Shown here: positions 8,740-15,094 of the stretch, one piece after another
Layout: each line of letters opens with the position of its first letter
How positions within the stretch are numbered: position 1 is the stretch's first letter
Source: an uncultured Treponema sp.
Lineage (GTDB): Bacteria; Spirochaetota; Spirochaetia; Treponematales; Treponemataceae
Length of the DNA: 15,213 bases
Reading direction: 5' to 3'
Assembly: GCA_937902125.1 (NCBI GenBank)
Contig: CALDIB010000054.1
Coordinates: 1 to 15,213 of the forward strand
Position numbers and translations under genes: made by a program
The notes under the pieces: model-generated
What the model was told of the DNA's origin: nothing
Seen by the model: only the letters and a program-made list of their open reading frames with translations
The model's database searches: none

Positions 8740-9598
8740 ATAGGACCACCCGCTGAACCAAGATGGAAAGGCCCTCTCCTTGGGCGCCTGACAAAATCAT
8801 CTTTTCAATTTCTTCTTTTGAAAGCGAATCAGGATAAACGGCCACAATGGAATCGTCTCCGGCCCGCAAAAAATTTGTCTTTCCAAAATCGCTGTAGCGG
8901 GTGGCTCCCACGCTGACAAAAATCTTTTTGGGAAATCCAGCCTCCCGCAAATATTCATGGACATTTTCCGCCGGCCCTAAATCTTCCTGCCTGTTGAATT
9001 TTTCCAAAAGCCAATCCTTCAGTTTTTGCCCAAAGTACGAATAGCCAATTACAGGACTGTTTTCGCCGTATTCAAAAAGTTTTCCGTCGCGGCGCAAGTA
9101 CGAGGCGATTCTGTATCTGTCGAAAATTCCTTTTTCGTATTTCACGGCCATTTTGGAAAAGCCCTTGCTGGACGGCCCCCAATTTTTTTTGACGCTGATT
9201 TTTAAGGCGCCTTCCTTTCTGATGGAAACGTCGTTGGAAGCGCCAAAAAACTTGGGCTCAAGGCCGCAAAGATCTCGTCCCTTCCAAAGGGCGTCAAAGA
9301 CAACGGCCATTTCAGGCTCTATTTGAATTTTTTCTTCCCCCTTTGGAAAAACGATTTTTTTCGCGTCAAAGGGAAAGACTGTCAAAAACTTTGGAACGGC
9401 GCAAGAAGCGGCGGCAAGACCGCCTTCAATCTCGTTTTTCCTAACGGGAATGTATGTGGGAAAAAGCGCCTTTGGAGCGGCCGCGTCAACTGTCTTTATG
9501 TCCTTAAAGCTTTCGGCCTCTCCCGCCTGCTCCAAATGTCCGGTAAAATTTCCCGCCACTCCAAAGCAGGCCGCGTCCTTCAAGTCAATGTTTTCCAT
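8738..9598 (-). CDS. Conserved hypothetical protein resembling DUF5718 (FAH-like)
   Basis: 286 residues from ATG at 9598. Its start (MENIDLKDAACFGVAGNF) followed by GHLEQAGEAE fits what I remember of DUF5718 proteins of Treponema and epsilonproteobacteria. Other landmarks are IEPEMAVVF (an ExE pair as in fumarylacetoacetate hydrolase-like folds), KFFGASNDVSIR, LRRDGKLFEYGE and VGATRYSDFGKTNFLRAGD. Function is unknown; an FAH-like metal-dependent fold is inference. No signal peptide or membrane segment is seen, so it is probably cytoplasmic. The frame opens upstream to a TTG at 9721, but that extension reads through a terminator hairpin and a repeat, so I reject it. There is no clear Shine-Dalgarno before 9598. 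The stop codon lies inside the duplicated tRNA-Gly end, convergent with the tRNA unit. Confidence 0.75.
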   Translation of the reverse strand: MENIDLKDAACFGVAGNFTGHLEQAGEAESFKDIKTVDAAAPKALFPTYIPVRKNEIEGGLAAASCAVPKFLTVFPFDAKKIVFPKGEEKIQIEPEMAVVFDALWKGRDLCGLEPKFFGASNDVSIRKEGALKISVKKNWGPSSKGFSKMAVKYEKGIFDRYRIASYLRRDGKLFEYGENSPVIGYSYFGQKLKDWLLEKFNRQEDLGPAENVHEYLREAGFPKKIFVSVGATRYSDFGKTNFLRAGDDSIVAVYPDSLSKEEIEKMILSGAQGEGLSILVQRVVL

Positions 9599-9649
9599 AA
9601 AGCCATTTTCGCGCAAAAAGAACTTTTCCGCAAGATTCCCCAGCCCCAA

Positions 9650-9687
9650 AGGATTGCGCCGTCCGCGTTCGCTTCGGTTCAAATCCT
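9650..9687 (-). repeat. Short hairpin form of the tRNA-linked element
   Basis: Bases 9663-9687 are identical over 25 nt to 9926-9950, the T-arm-like left end of the tRNA-Pro element. Here the GC-rich core is missing: the left end (AGGATTTGAACC on the minus strand) is joined through about 18 nt to AATCCT, giving a 38-bp hairpin with AGGATT/AATCCT ends. It lies in the presumed leader of the DUF5718-like gene, about 50 bases before its ATG. Confidence 0.6.
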
Positions 9688-9694
9688 TCGCTCT

Positions 9695-9719
9695 AAAAAA
9701 AAAGACCGCAAACGCGGCC
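9695..9719 (-). terminator. Intrinsic terminator in the leader of the DUF5718-like gene
   Basis: On the minus strand, GGCCGC-GTTT-GCGGTC (one G-T pair) is followed directly by nine T residues. It lies about 95 nt upstream of the gene start, so it either ends a short upstream transcript or acts as an attenuator. Confidence 0.65.
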
Positions 9720-9780
9720 AAAGCCTGTTTCGGGAGCGTCAGAGCGCGAGAGCGCTCACGTATATAATTTCCTTGCTTGC

Positions 9781-9828
9781 CCCGAAATAAAAAAAAACCG
9801 CCACAGGCGTTTTTTTTTATATTTCGGG
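9781..9828. terminator. 48-nt palindrome, bidirectional terminator-like
   Basis: The outer arms CCCGAAAT/ATTTCGGG enclose a run of nine A, CGCC-ACA-GGCG and a run of nine T. Both strands read as hairpin plus T-tract. The outer right arm overlaps the duplicated tRNA-Pro acceptor end (CGGG). It may be the original tRNA-Pro terminator, now 186 bp away because of the inserted element. Confidence 0.7.
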
Positions 9829-10009
9829 ATGACAGGATTTGCCTTCCAGCCGCGGCCTCCTGCCGCTTCCTCCAGGCCGCCTTCGCTCACTGCCGTCCGC
9901 CTCCATGCGGACTTTTCGGCTGCCGCCGCGTTCGCTTCGGTTCAAATCCTAACATAAAGACACAACAGAATTAAATCGTTCGCCAAATAAGGCGGCAATA
10001 AAAAAATAG
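9824..10009 (-). repeat. tRNA-Pro-linked 186-bp element ending in a duplicate of the tRNA 3' end
   Basis: Seen on the minus strand, moving away from tRNA-Pro: an AT-rich spacer (10009-9951, with ATTTTTTTATT as at the Gly site), then AGGATTTGAACC (9950-9939), the reverse complement of this tRNA's own T-arm, then about 97 nt of GC-rich sequence, then an 18-nt direct copy of the tRNA-Pro 3' end (9841-9824, matching 10027-10010). The core forms GTCCGC-ATGGAG-GCGGAC and GCGGC-AGGAG-GCCGC hairpins. It shares with the Gly core the motifs GAGCGAAG, CCTGGA and AGGAGG, then CTGGA, in the same order. No coding capacity is evident. Confidence 0.7.
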
Positions 10010-10082
10010 TCGGGATGACAGGATTTGAACCTGCGACATCTTGCTCCCAAAGCAAGCGCGCTACCAGCTGCGCTACATCCCG
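10010..10082 (-). tRNA. tRNA-Pro(TGG)
   Basis: A complete cloverleaf without mismatches: acceptor CGGGATG/CATCCCG with discriminator A, D-arm GCGC/GCGC, anticodon arm CTTGC/GCAAG with loop TTTGGGA (TGG), and T-arm GCAGG/CCTGT with loop TTCAAAT (one G-T pair). CCA is not encoded. It is a single-gene unit with its own promoter. Confidence 0.96.
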
Positions 10083-10095
10083 TAAAGTGAAAAGA

Positions 10096-10124
10096 ACTAT
10101 ACCAAAAAGTTAAAATAAAATCAA
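10096..10124 (-). promoter_or_regulatory. Promoter of tRNA-Pro
   Basis: On the minus strand, TTGATT (10124-10119) and TATAGT (10101-10096) are separated by 17 nt and end about 14 nt before the tRNA 5' end. It lies just after the end of the lipoprotein operon. Confidence 0.7.
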
Positions 10125-10150
10125 GCGGTTTTTGCCGCGGCTTCCAAATC

Positions 10151-10178
10151 CTGAGGGCCCTGCAAGCGCTTTCCTCAG
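10151..10178 (-). terminator. Hairpin at the end of the lipoprotein gene
   Basis: CTGAGG/CCTCAG (6 bp) encloses 16 nt and directly follows the TAG stop. It has no T-tract of its own. A second weak hairpin, GCGG-CAAAAA-CCGC (10122-10135), followed by T-rich sequence, may do the actual termination but overlaps the tRNA-Pro -35 region. Confidence 0.4.
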
Positions 10179-10904
10179 CTAGTTGTTTTCAAGGCTCGCG
10201 TCGATGGGAACGGAGCCAAGGTGAAGGACATTGCTGTAATAGGTGGTGTATGTTGTGTCGCGGCCAATCGCCACGGCATACATGTCAACATAATACTTGT
10301 TGTCGGTCACGGTTCCGCTTTCAAAGTCTTCGTCGCCGGACACAGGAAGGGCGTAGTTCTCGCTGGGACCGTAGGCGCTCTTGTCGCGGCGGCCAAAGTC
10401 AAAAGTTTTATTGTTGCCCAGCGTCCGCCGGGGAATTTTGTTTATCACGCTAATTGTCGCCCGATAGTCATTGTTGGCGTCGTTCGCGTCGCCGTAATTG
10501 GTCAATCGAATGCGCACGGTGGCGCCCTCGGCGGTTATCAAAGGCTGAACGCTTCCGTCCGAAGTGTTCAACTGCTGGTAGCCGTAGCCAATCATTCTTA
10601 AGGCCGCGGCGGAATAGTCGCTTGTGGTGTTGACGGAACTGATTGAGGCCCTGCGGCTCAGCATGACGCTTGAATCGGCGTAGATTCTATAATAGACCGC
10701 CGTTCCCAAAAATAAAAAGCTTGAGTCCGAATTGTTGTTTGTGGCGCTTTCAAACTCAAAGTAATTCGCCGTGTAGTCAACGCTAGTGTAAACAGGCGCG
10801 TTGATCGCTCTGGGCGGAGGATTCAATGTGTAGTAGGTTTCAAGACCGCAGCCCGAAAAAAGAATTAGGGCAAAGAGCGCGAAAATAAAATGTAATCGCT
10901 TCAC
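10179..10904 (-). CDS. Putative lipoprotein
   Basis: 241 residues from GTG at 10904, chosen because GGGGGAGGG lies just upstream and the product then begins KRLHFIF; a TTG at 10922 would add six residues. Residues 4-18 are hydrophobic and end in the lipobox LFSGC with Cys19, so export and lipidation are likely. The rest is rich in Tyr, Asn, Asp, Ser and Thr (for example YTSVDYTANYFEFES), with no recognised domain and a beta-rich look. It is the last gene of the operon, 24 bases after the TPR gene, which suggests a role together with the envelope TPR protein. I do not recognise a family; function is unknown. Confidence 0.85.
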   Translation of the reverse strand: MKRLHFIFALFALILFSGCGLETYYTLNPPPRAINAPVYTSVDYTANYFEFESATNNNSDSSFLFLGTAVYYRIYADSSVMLSRRASISSVNTTSDYSAAALRMIGYGYQQLNTSDGSVQPLITAEGATVRIRLTNYGDANDANNDYRATISVINKIPRRTLGNNKTFDFGRRDKSAYGPSENYALPVSGDEDFESGTVTDNKYYVDMYAVAIGRDTTYTTYYSNVLHLGSVPIDASLENN

Positions 10905-10928
10905 AAGCGCGCCCTCCCCCAAAGGCGT

Positions 10929-11633
10929 TTAATTGCCCTTGCTCTCCAAGTCAAGCAGACGGGTTTTTGCCAAATCGTTCCAAGAATCGTTTGAATATCC
11001 CAAGTCGGAAATGGCCTTGTAAGAGTCTTTGGCTCCGTCAAAATCGCCCTTGCCTTCCTTTATGCGGCCGGCGTTAAAATAAGCGCGGCTGCGGTTTACA
11101 AAGTTTTTGTCGGCGGCGACTTTTTCGTAAAGGGCCAAGGCTTCGTCAACTTGTCCCAATTCCTCGCAAGAAGACGCTGCGTTAAAATTGCACAAAGACT
11201 CAAGGTAGCAGCCTTTTCTTTTTGAGGCGGCCTTAAGCCAAGCGTCCTTTGAAGCCTGCCAATCTTTTTTTTGTCCATAAATGTCGGCGGCCAGCATGTT
11301 GGCGCGGGCTCCCACAATTCCGCCCTTGTTCATGTAAGGGGCCAAATTGCTCAAAGCCTTTTCCTGTCTTGAGGAAAGTTCGCTTTGGTCGATGCTTGAA
11401 GCGCCCTTTGTAAAGGTGTATTCAATCAACTCAACCTTGTCAAGATTTTTCTTTACAAGGGAAGTCGAAATGTTGAAGTAAATCGCGTAGCCGGCGATGG
11501 CCGCCACAACAAGGATTAAAAGGCAAACAAGGGCCTTGCGGTTCTTTGACAAAAATTCCCCAAGCTTTTGCTCGCTGGAAAGATTTTTCTTGTCGGCTTC
11601 AGAGCCTTTGATTTTTACGATATTTTCCGCCAT
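10929..11633 (-). CDS. Membrane-anchored TPR protein
   Basis: 234 residues from ATG at 11633, which has GGAG 7 nt upstream; a TTG at 11645 would add four residues but lacks a site. Residues 1-32 are polar and charged (cytoplasmic), residues 33-53 form one membrane helix (ALVCLLILVVAAIAGYAIYF), and the remainder should lie outside the membrane. Residues about 115-205 contain TPR-like helical pairs (LAADIYGQKKDWQASKDAWLKAA, split over two helices; LGQVDEALALYEKVA; YFNAGRIKEGKGDFDGAKDSYKAI). The architecture is that of YfgM-like ancillary proteins or other treponemal TPR envelope proteins. It probably scaffolds protein contacts at the inner membrane; partners are unknown. It sits 29 bases after the regulator and before a lipoprotein in the same operon. 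Confidence 0.88.
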   Translation of the reverse strand: MAENIVKIKGSEADKKNLSSEQKLGEFLSKNRKALVCLLILVVAAIAGYAIYFNISTSLVKKNLDKVELIEYTFTKGASSIDQSELSSRQEKALSNLAPYMNKGGIVGARANMLAADIYGQKKDWQASKDAWLKAASKRKGCYLESLCNFNAASSCEELGQVDEALALYEKVAADKNFVNRSRAYFNAGRIKEGKGDFDGAKDSYKAISDLGYSNDSWNDLAKTRLLDLESKGN

Positions 11634-11662
11634 AAAATTCTCCAAACTAAAATATTTTTTAC

Positions 11663-12580
11663 CTATTGTCTAATTCCCAATTCAGTCAAAAGGCGGGAAA
11701 GGTATGTCCGCTGAATGCCCAAAACTTTGGCAACATCGGCCTGCCTTCCGCCGGTTGTTTGCAAGGCGCGCCCCACATAGTATTTTTTAAAGCCGGCCAT
11801 GGCGTCCTTTAACGAAAGCCCTTCTTGAGGAACAAAGCCCCCAACTTGGGCCGAACCTTCAAGACAAAGGCTTTGCGCGCCCACAAAAGGCGGCGTTCCA
11901 AGAACGCAAGCCCTTTCCACGGCGTTTTCCAACTCCAAAACGTTTCCAGGCCAATAATATTCGCAAAGAGCCTTTTCCGCGTCAGGGGAAAAAGCCTTGA
12001 ACGCCTTTTTTGTTTCGGCCGAAAACTTTCTTAAAAAGAAATCGGCCAAAGGCTTGATGTCTTCCCGCCGCTCCCTCAAAGGAGGAATTCTTAGGGAAAC
12101 AACGCCAAGCCTGCGGAGCAAGGCCTCAAGAAATTTTCCTTCCTTGGCCATAAGCTCCAAGTCTTTGCTTGTGGCGCAAACAAGCCTTGAGCCCAGCGCA
12201 AATTCCTCGCCCGAAGACGAGCGGGAAATTTTTTTGCTTTGAAGGGCTTCAAGAAGCTTGGCCTGCAAGCCCAAGGGAATGTCGCCCGCCTCTTCCAAAA
12301 AAAGCGTTCCATTTCCAGCGTCCCTTACGGAGTCCACAAACTGGTCTTCCCCAAGGGGGCTGTCAAGGAGCGCGCAGTTAAGGCGGACAAAGGAGTTTCC
12401 TTGCCTTGGACTTTTATAATGCAAGCGCTGGGCAAAAAGCTTCTTTCCAACGCCAAGCTCGCCGCTTATCAAAACGGCAGAATCCGTTTTGGCGGCTGAA
12501 TCGGCGACCCGGGCCAAGTCCACAAGAGCGGCGCTTCTGGCCACAAAGACGCGGCCGGCTCCGTCCCGCCGAAAGTCCAT
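11663..12580 (-). CDS. AAA+ / Fis-type transcriptional regulator lacking the GAFTGA loop
   Basis: 305 residues. It starts directly with a sigma-54 activator-type AAA+ domain with no receiver or GAF part. Walker A is GELGVGKK (40-47), Walker B GTLFLEE (91-97, E in place of the usual D), the sensor region ATSKDLE (136-142), then PPLRERREDI (166-175) and WPGNVLELENAVERA (210-224). A Fis-like helix-turn-helix closes the protein (GGRQADVAKVLGIQRTYLSR, 277-296). Compared with NtrC-type proteins, the stretch between LNCA (67-70) and Walker B is about 16 residues short and has no GAFTGA, the loop that contacts sigma-54. I infer a regulator acting without sigma-54, as TyrR does, or one that has lost activator function. 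ATG at 12580 is 5 bases after the rpsA stop, so translation is probably coupled. Confidence 0.9.
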   Translation of the reverse strand: MDFRRDGAGRVFVARSAALVDLARVADSAAKTDSAVLISGELGVGKKLFAQRLHYKSPRQGNSFVRLNCALLDSPLGEDQFVDSVRDAGNGTLFLEEAGDIPLGLQAKLLEALQSKKISRSSSGEEFALGSRLVCATSKDLELMAKEGKFLEALLRRLGVVSLRIPPLRERREDIKPLADFFLRKFSAETKKAFKAFSPDAEKALCEYYWPGNVLELENAVERACVLGTPPFVGAQSLCLEGSAQVGGFVPQEGLSLKDAMAGFKKYYVGRALQTTGGRQADVAKVLGIQRTYLSRLLTELGIRQ

Positions 12581-12585
12581 CGGCG

Positions 12586-14304
12586 CTAGTTGTCCTTTTT
12601 GGCGTTGAGGGCGTCGCCCAATGTGTAGGCGCCGTCGTCATCGTTTGAAGAAGAGCTCATGTACTGGCTGATCTCGTCCCGCTGCTGCTTCTTTTTGAAT
12701 TCGCGAACGCTGAAGGCAACCTGCTCCTTGTCCTTCTTTACGTCAACGACATAAACATTGATTTTGTCGCCAACTTTGTATTTCTTTACGGCTTCCTCAA
12801 AGGGAGTCTCCCGGTCTTCGCTAAGGTTTGACTTGTTGACCAAGCCTTCGATTCCCACAGGAGTCTTGACAAAAACGCCAAAGTCCGTGATTGAAGTGAT
12901 TTCTCCTTCAAGAGTGCTTCCCGGCTGGTATTCCTGGGCGAACTTTTCCCAAGGATCGTCAGTCAACTGCTTGAGGCCAACCTTAATGCGGCGCTGCTCG
13001 GGATCGTTTTCAAGAACCACAGCGTCAACTTCTTGGTCAACCTTAAGCTCGCTGCCCGGATGCTTGACCTTCTTTGTCCAAGAAATGTCGTCTCCGTGCA
13101 AGAAGCCGTCGATTCCGTCTTCGATGGAAATGAAGGCGCCGGAATTGGTAATCTTGACAACCTTTCCGTGAATCTTTGTTCCAACCGGATATTTTTCGGC
13201 GATGGAATCCCAAGGATTCTCAGTCACTTGCTTGAGGCCCAATGAAACGCGGCCGGCCTGAATGTCGTAGCCCAAAATCATGCACTGAATGTCGTCGCCG
13301 ATTTTGAGAACGTCGGAAGGCTTGTTGACCTTTTTTGTCCAGCTGAATTCGGAAATGTGGGCCAAGCCTTCGATTCCTTCCTCCAACTCGATGAAAGCGC
13401 CAAAGTCCGTAAGCTTTGTGACCTTTCCCGAAACAATGTCGTTGACATGGTACTTTTCCTCAAAGTGAACCCAAGGGTCTTCGGCAAAGTGCTTGAGAGA
13501 AAGGTTGATGCGCTTTTCTTCCGGGTCAAGGCGAATGACCTTAAGCTCGATTTCCTGGCCTTTCTTTACAAAATCTTTTGGCCGGGTCACATGGCCCCAG
13601 CTCATGTCGTTGATGTGGAGCAAGCCGTCAAAGCCGCCCAAGTCGATGAAGGCGCCAAAGCTTGTGAACGACTTTACAACGCCCTTGACGCTGTCGCCAA
13701 TTTGAGTCTCGGCGAAGAACTTGTCGCGAGCGGCGTTCATCTGCTCTTCCAAATAGCGGCGGCGGTTGACCACCACGTTGGCCTTGTTGTCGGAGTAGAG
13801 GCGCTCTATATAAAATTTGCCCTTTGTTCCAACCAAGCTTTCAGGCTTTTCAACCTTCTGGCTGTCAGACTGGCTGATGGGAAGGAACGCGTGAATGTCG
13901 CCGCCAAGAGCGACTTCAAATCCGCCCTTGACAACCTTTTCGATTGTTCCGTCAACAACCGTCTTTTCGTCGAACGCCTTGCGAACGTCTTTCCACATTT
14001 GCTTGGCGTCGGCCTTGGCTTTAGAAACTTCAGGACCGTTTCTGCCGTCTTTTCTAAGAAGAACTACTGTTACAAGGTCTCCTGTCTTGGGCAGCTGGCC
14101 CGCAAATTCTGAAACAGGAATCTTGCCTTCAGACTTGTATCCAATGTCAATGAATACATACTCGTCTGTCACAGCGATAACAGATCCGTCAACAAGCTGG
14201 CCGTCTTCAAGAGGCTTAAGGTTGTTGAGAGACTCCTCTAATTGTGTTTGGATTGAGTCCTTTGAATTTTGAACGTCGTCCATTTCCACTTCCATCTTTT
14301 CCAT
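12586..14304 (-). CDS. rpsA: 30S ribosomal protein S1
   Basis: 572 residues with six S1 (OB-fold) repeats at about 36-97, 117-183, 202-271, 288-358, 374-446 and 461-535. The last four carry the typical GxVxxxxxFGAFI...GxxGLxHxSxxSW signature. This is the full length and domain number of bacterial S1, the 30S protein that binds mRNA leaders and helps initiation. The acidic N-terminal 30 residues should contact the ribosome (S2). The C-terminus is short and charged (SSSNDDD). ATG at 14304 is preceded by GAAAGGG. It follows cmk by 14 bases, the widespread cmk-rpsA order, and overlaps the regulator's translation-start region. Confidence 0.97.
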   Translation of the reverse strand: MEKMEVEMDDVQNSKDSIQTQLEESLNNLKPLEDGQLVDGSVIAVTDEYVFIDIGYKSEGKIPVSEFAGQLPKTGDLVTVVLLRKDGRNGPEVSKAKADAKQMWKDVRKAFDEKTVVDGTIEKVVKGGFEVALGGDIHAFLPISQSDSQKVEKPESLVGTKGKFYIERLYSDNKANVVVNRRRYLEEQMNAARDKFFAETQIGDSVKGVVKSFTSFGAFIDLGGFDGLLHINDMSWGHVTRPKDFVKKGQEIELKVIRLDPEEKRINLSLKHFAEDPWVHFEEKYHVNDIVSGKVTKLTDFGAFIELEEGIEGLAHISEFSWTKKVNKPSDVLKIGDDIQCMILGYDIQAGRVSLGLKQVTENPWDSIAEKYPVGTKIHGKVVKITNSGAFISIEDGIDGFLHGDDISWTKKVKHPGSELKVDQEVDAVVLENDPEQRRIKVGLKQLTDDPWEKFAQEYQPGSTLEGEITSITDFGVFVKTPVGIEGLVNKSNLSEDRETPFEEAVKKYKVGDKINVYVVDVKKDKEQVAFSVREFKKKQQRDEISQYMSSSSNDDDGAYTLGDALNAKKDN

Positions 14305-14318
14305 TTTTTACCCTTTCA

Positions 14319-14948
14319 CTAGTGAATTTTGCTGAATATTTTATCACAAACTTCTTCTATAGTCAAGCGGCTTGTGTCAATATAGTGGGCGTCGGGAGCC
14401 CTCTTTAAGGCGCCCACGGCCTTTTCCTTGTCCATTTGATCCCGCTTCTTGATGGCCTCTTTTATTTCCTCCAAGGTCATTCCGCTGACGCCTTGGTCAA
14501 AACGGCGCTGGGCTTGAACGTCAAGGGAAGCGTCAAGGTAAAACTTGTATTCCGCGTTGGGAAAAACCACTGTGGTCATGTCCCTGCCCTCGCAGACTAT
14601 GCTTTGGCTTTTTGTGATTTCATGCATCCGCTCGTCGGCGATTTTTCGGATTTGGGGAATGGAGCTGACCTGGCTGGCGTTGGCGCTGACCTTGTCCTCG
14701 TGGAGGCGGCCTTCCACGTCAACTCCGTTTAAAATCAAATGGGAATCCTTGTAGTCAAGGGTCAAGGTTTTGGCAAAGTCAATTACCGCCTGACTGTCGC
14801 TTATGTCCACTGAATTTTCAAGGCAGGCCAAGGTGATGGCGCGGTAAAAGCTTCCTGAATTAAGGTAAGTGATTCCAAGCCTTTTTGCGATGATGCCCGC
14901 TATGGTGCTTTTTCCGGTTCCGGCCGGCCCGTCGATTGCTATTATCAT
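14319..14948 (-). CDS. cmk: Cytidylate kinase
   Basis: 209 residues, slightly shorter than the usual 215-230. It phosphorylates CMP and dCMP with ATP in the cytoplasm. The P-loop is GPAGTGKST (7-15). The NMP-binding motif LNSGSFYRAIT replaces the common LDTGAMYR. EGRDMTTVVFPNAEYKFYLDAS (first 20 residues or so typical of the family's GRDMGTVVFP segment), RRFDQG and APDAHYIDTS are also present. ATG at 14948 is preceded by AGGAG (14960-14956). It is the first gene of the operon with rpsA. Its leader is unusual: a repeat unit and a terminator-like hairpin lie immediately upstream of the ribosome binding site. Confidence 0.97.
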   Translation of the reverse strand: MIIAIDGPAGTGKSTIAGIIAKRLGITYLNSGSFYRAITLACLENSVDISDSQAVIDFAKTLTLDYKDSHLILNGVDVEGRLHEDKVSANASQVSSIPQIRKIADERMHEITKSQSIVCEGRDMTTVVFPNAEYKFYLDASLDVQAQRRFDQGVSGMTLEEIKEAIKKRDQMDKEKAVGALKRAPDAHYIDTSRLTIEEVCDKIFSKIH

Positions 14949-14960
14949 TTTGTTTCTCCT

Positions 14961-15006
14961 AAAAAAAGCCGGCGAGGAAATGTCAATTTCCGAACAGGCT
15001 TTTTTT
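14961..15006 (-). terminator. Terminator/attenuator-like hairpin abutting the cmk ribosome binding site
   Basis: AAAAAAAGCC and GGCTTTTTTT form a 10-bp outer stem, with an unpaired internal loop and an inner 6-bp stem with loop TGAC. Read on the minus strand, GGC plus seven T ends exactly where AGGAG of cmk begins. A transcript stopped here would exclude cmk, and no promoter fits between. Read on the plus strand it is also terminator-like. A second copy begins at 15106. Confidence 0.6.
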
Positions 15007-15094
15007 ACGCCCGCGAAAGCGGGCAGTTGAATATGCGAGTTTCTGAAAGAAACTCGTCAAGTTGAAAGGCTGGCGGCAATCGACGGTCTTTCAA
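15005..15094 (-). CDS. Possible 29-residue leader peptide in the repeat unit
   Basis: A TTG at 15094 preceded by AGGAGGATAAG opens a frame of 29 codons (start KDRRLPPAF, end NCPLSRA). It closes at TAA 15007-15005, inside the A-run that starts the terminator-like hairpin before cmk. The start codon lies within the AAGTTGAAAG/CTTTCAACTT stem. This could be a translated leader coupled to attenuation, or simply an open frame in a repeat. No homology is known to me. Confidence 0.2.
   Translation of the reverse strand: MKDRRLPPAFQLDEFLSETRIFNCPLSRA

Larger units (their letters stand above)
9599..10009. other. Gene-free structured intergenic region
   Basis: These 411 bases lie between the DUF5718-like gene and tRNA-Pro and hold no credible coding sequence. 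They contain, in order, a short inverted-repeat mini-element, an intrinsic terminator, a GAGA-loop hairpin (GAGCGC/GCGCTC, 9742-9757), a 48-nt palindrome and the tRNA-Pro-linked element. Open frames across it are translations of these repeats. Confidence 0.7.

Noticed and set aside
9599..9721. N-terminal extension of the DUF5718-like protein from a TTG at 9721
   Set aside because: It translates a terminator T-run and the 25-nt repeat (KDLNRSERGRR); the family-like start is at 9598.
13357..14112. 251-residue plus-strand frame
   Set aside because: It is the antisense shadow of the S1 domain repeats in rpsA; it has no ribosome binding site or recognisable domain.
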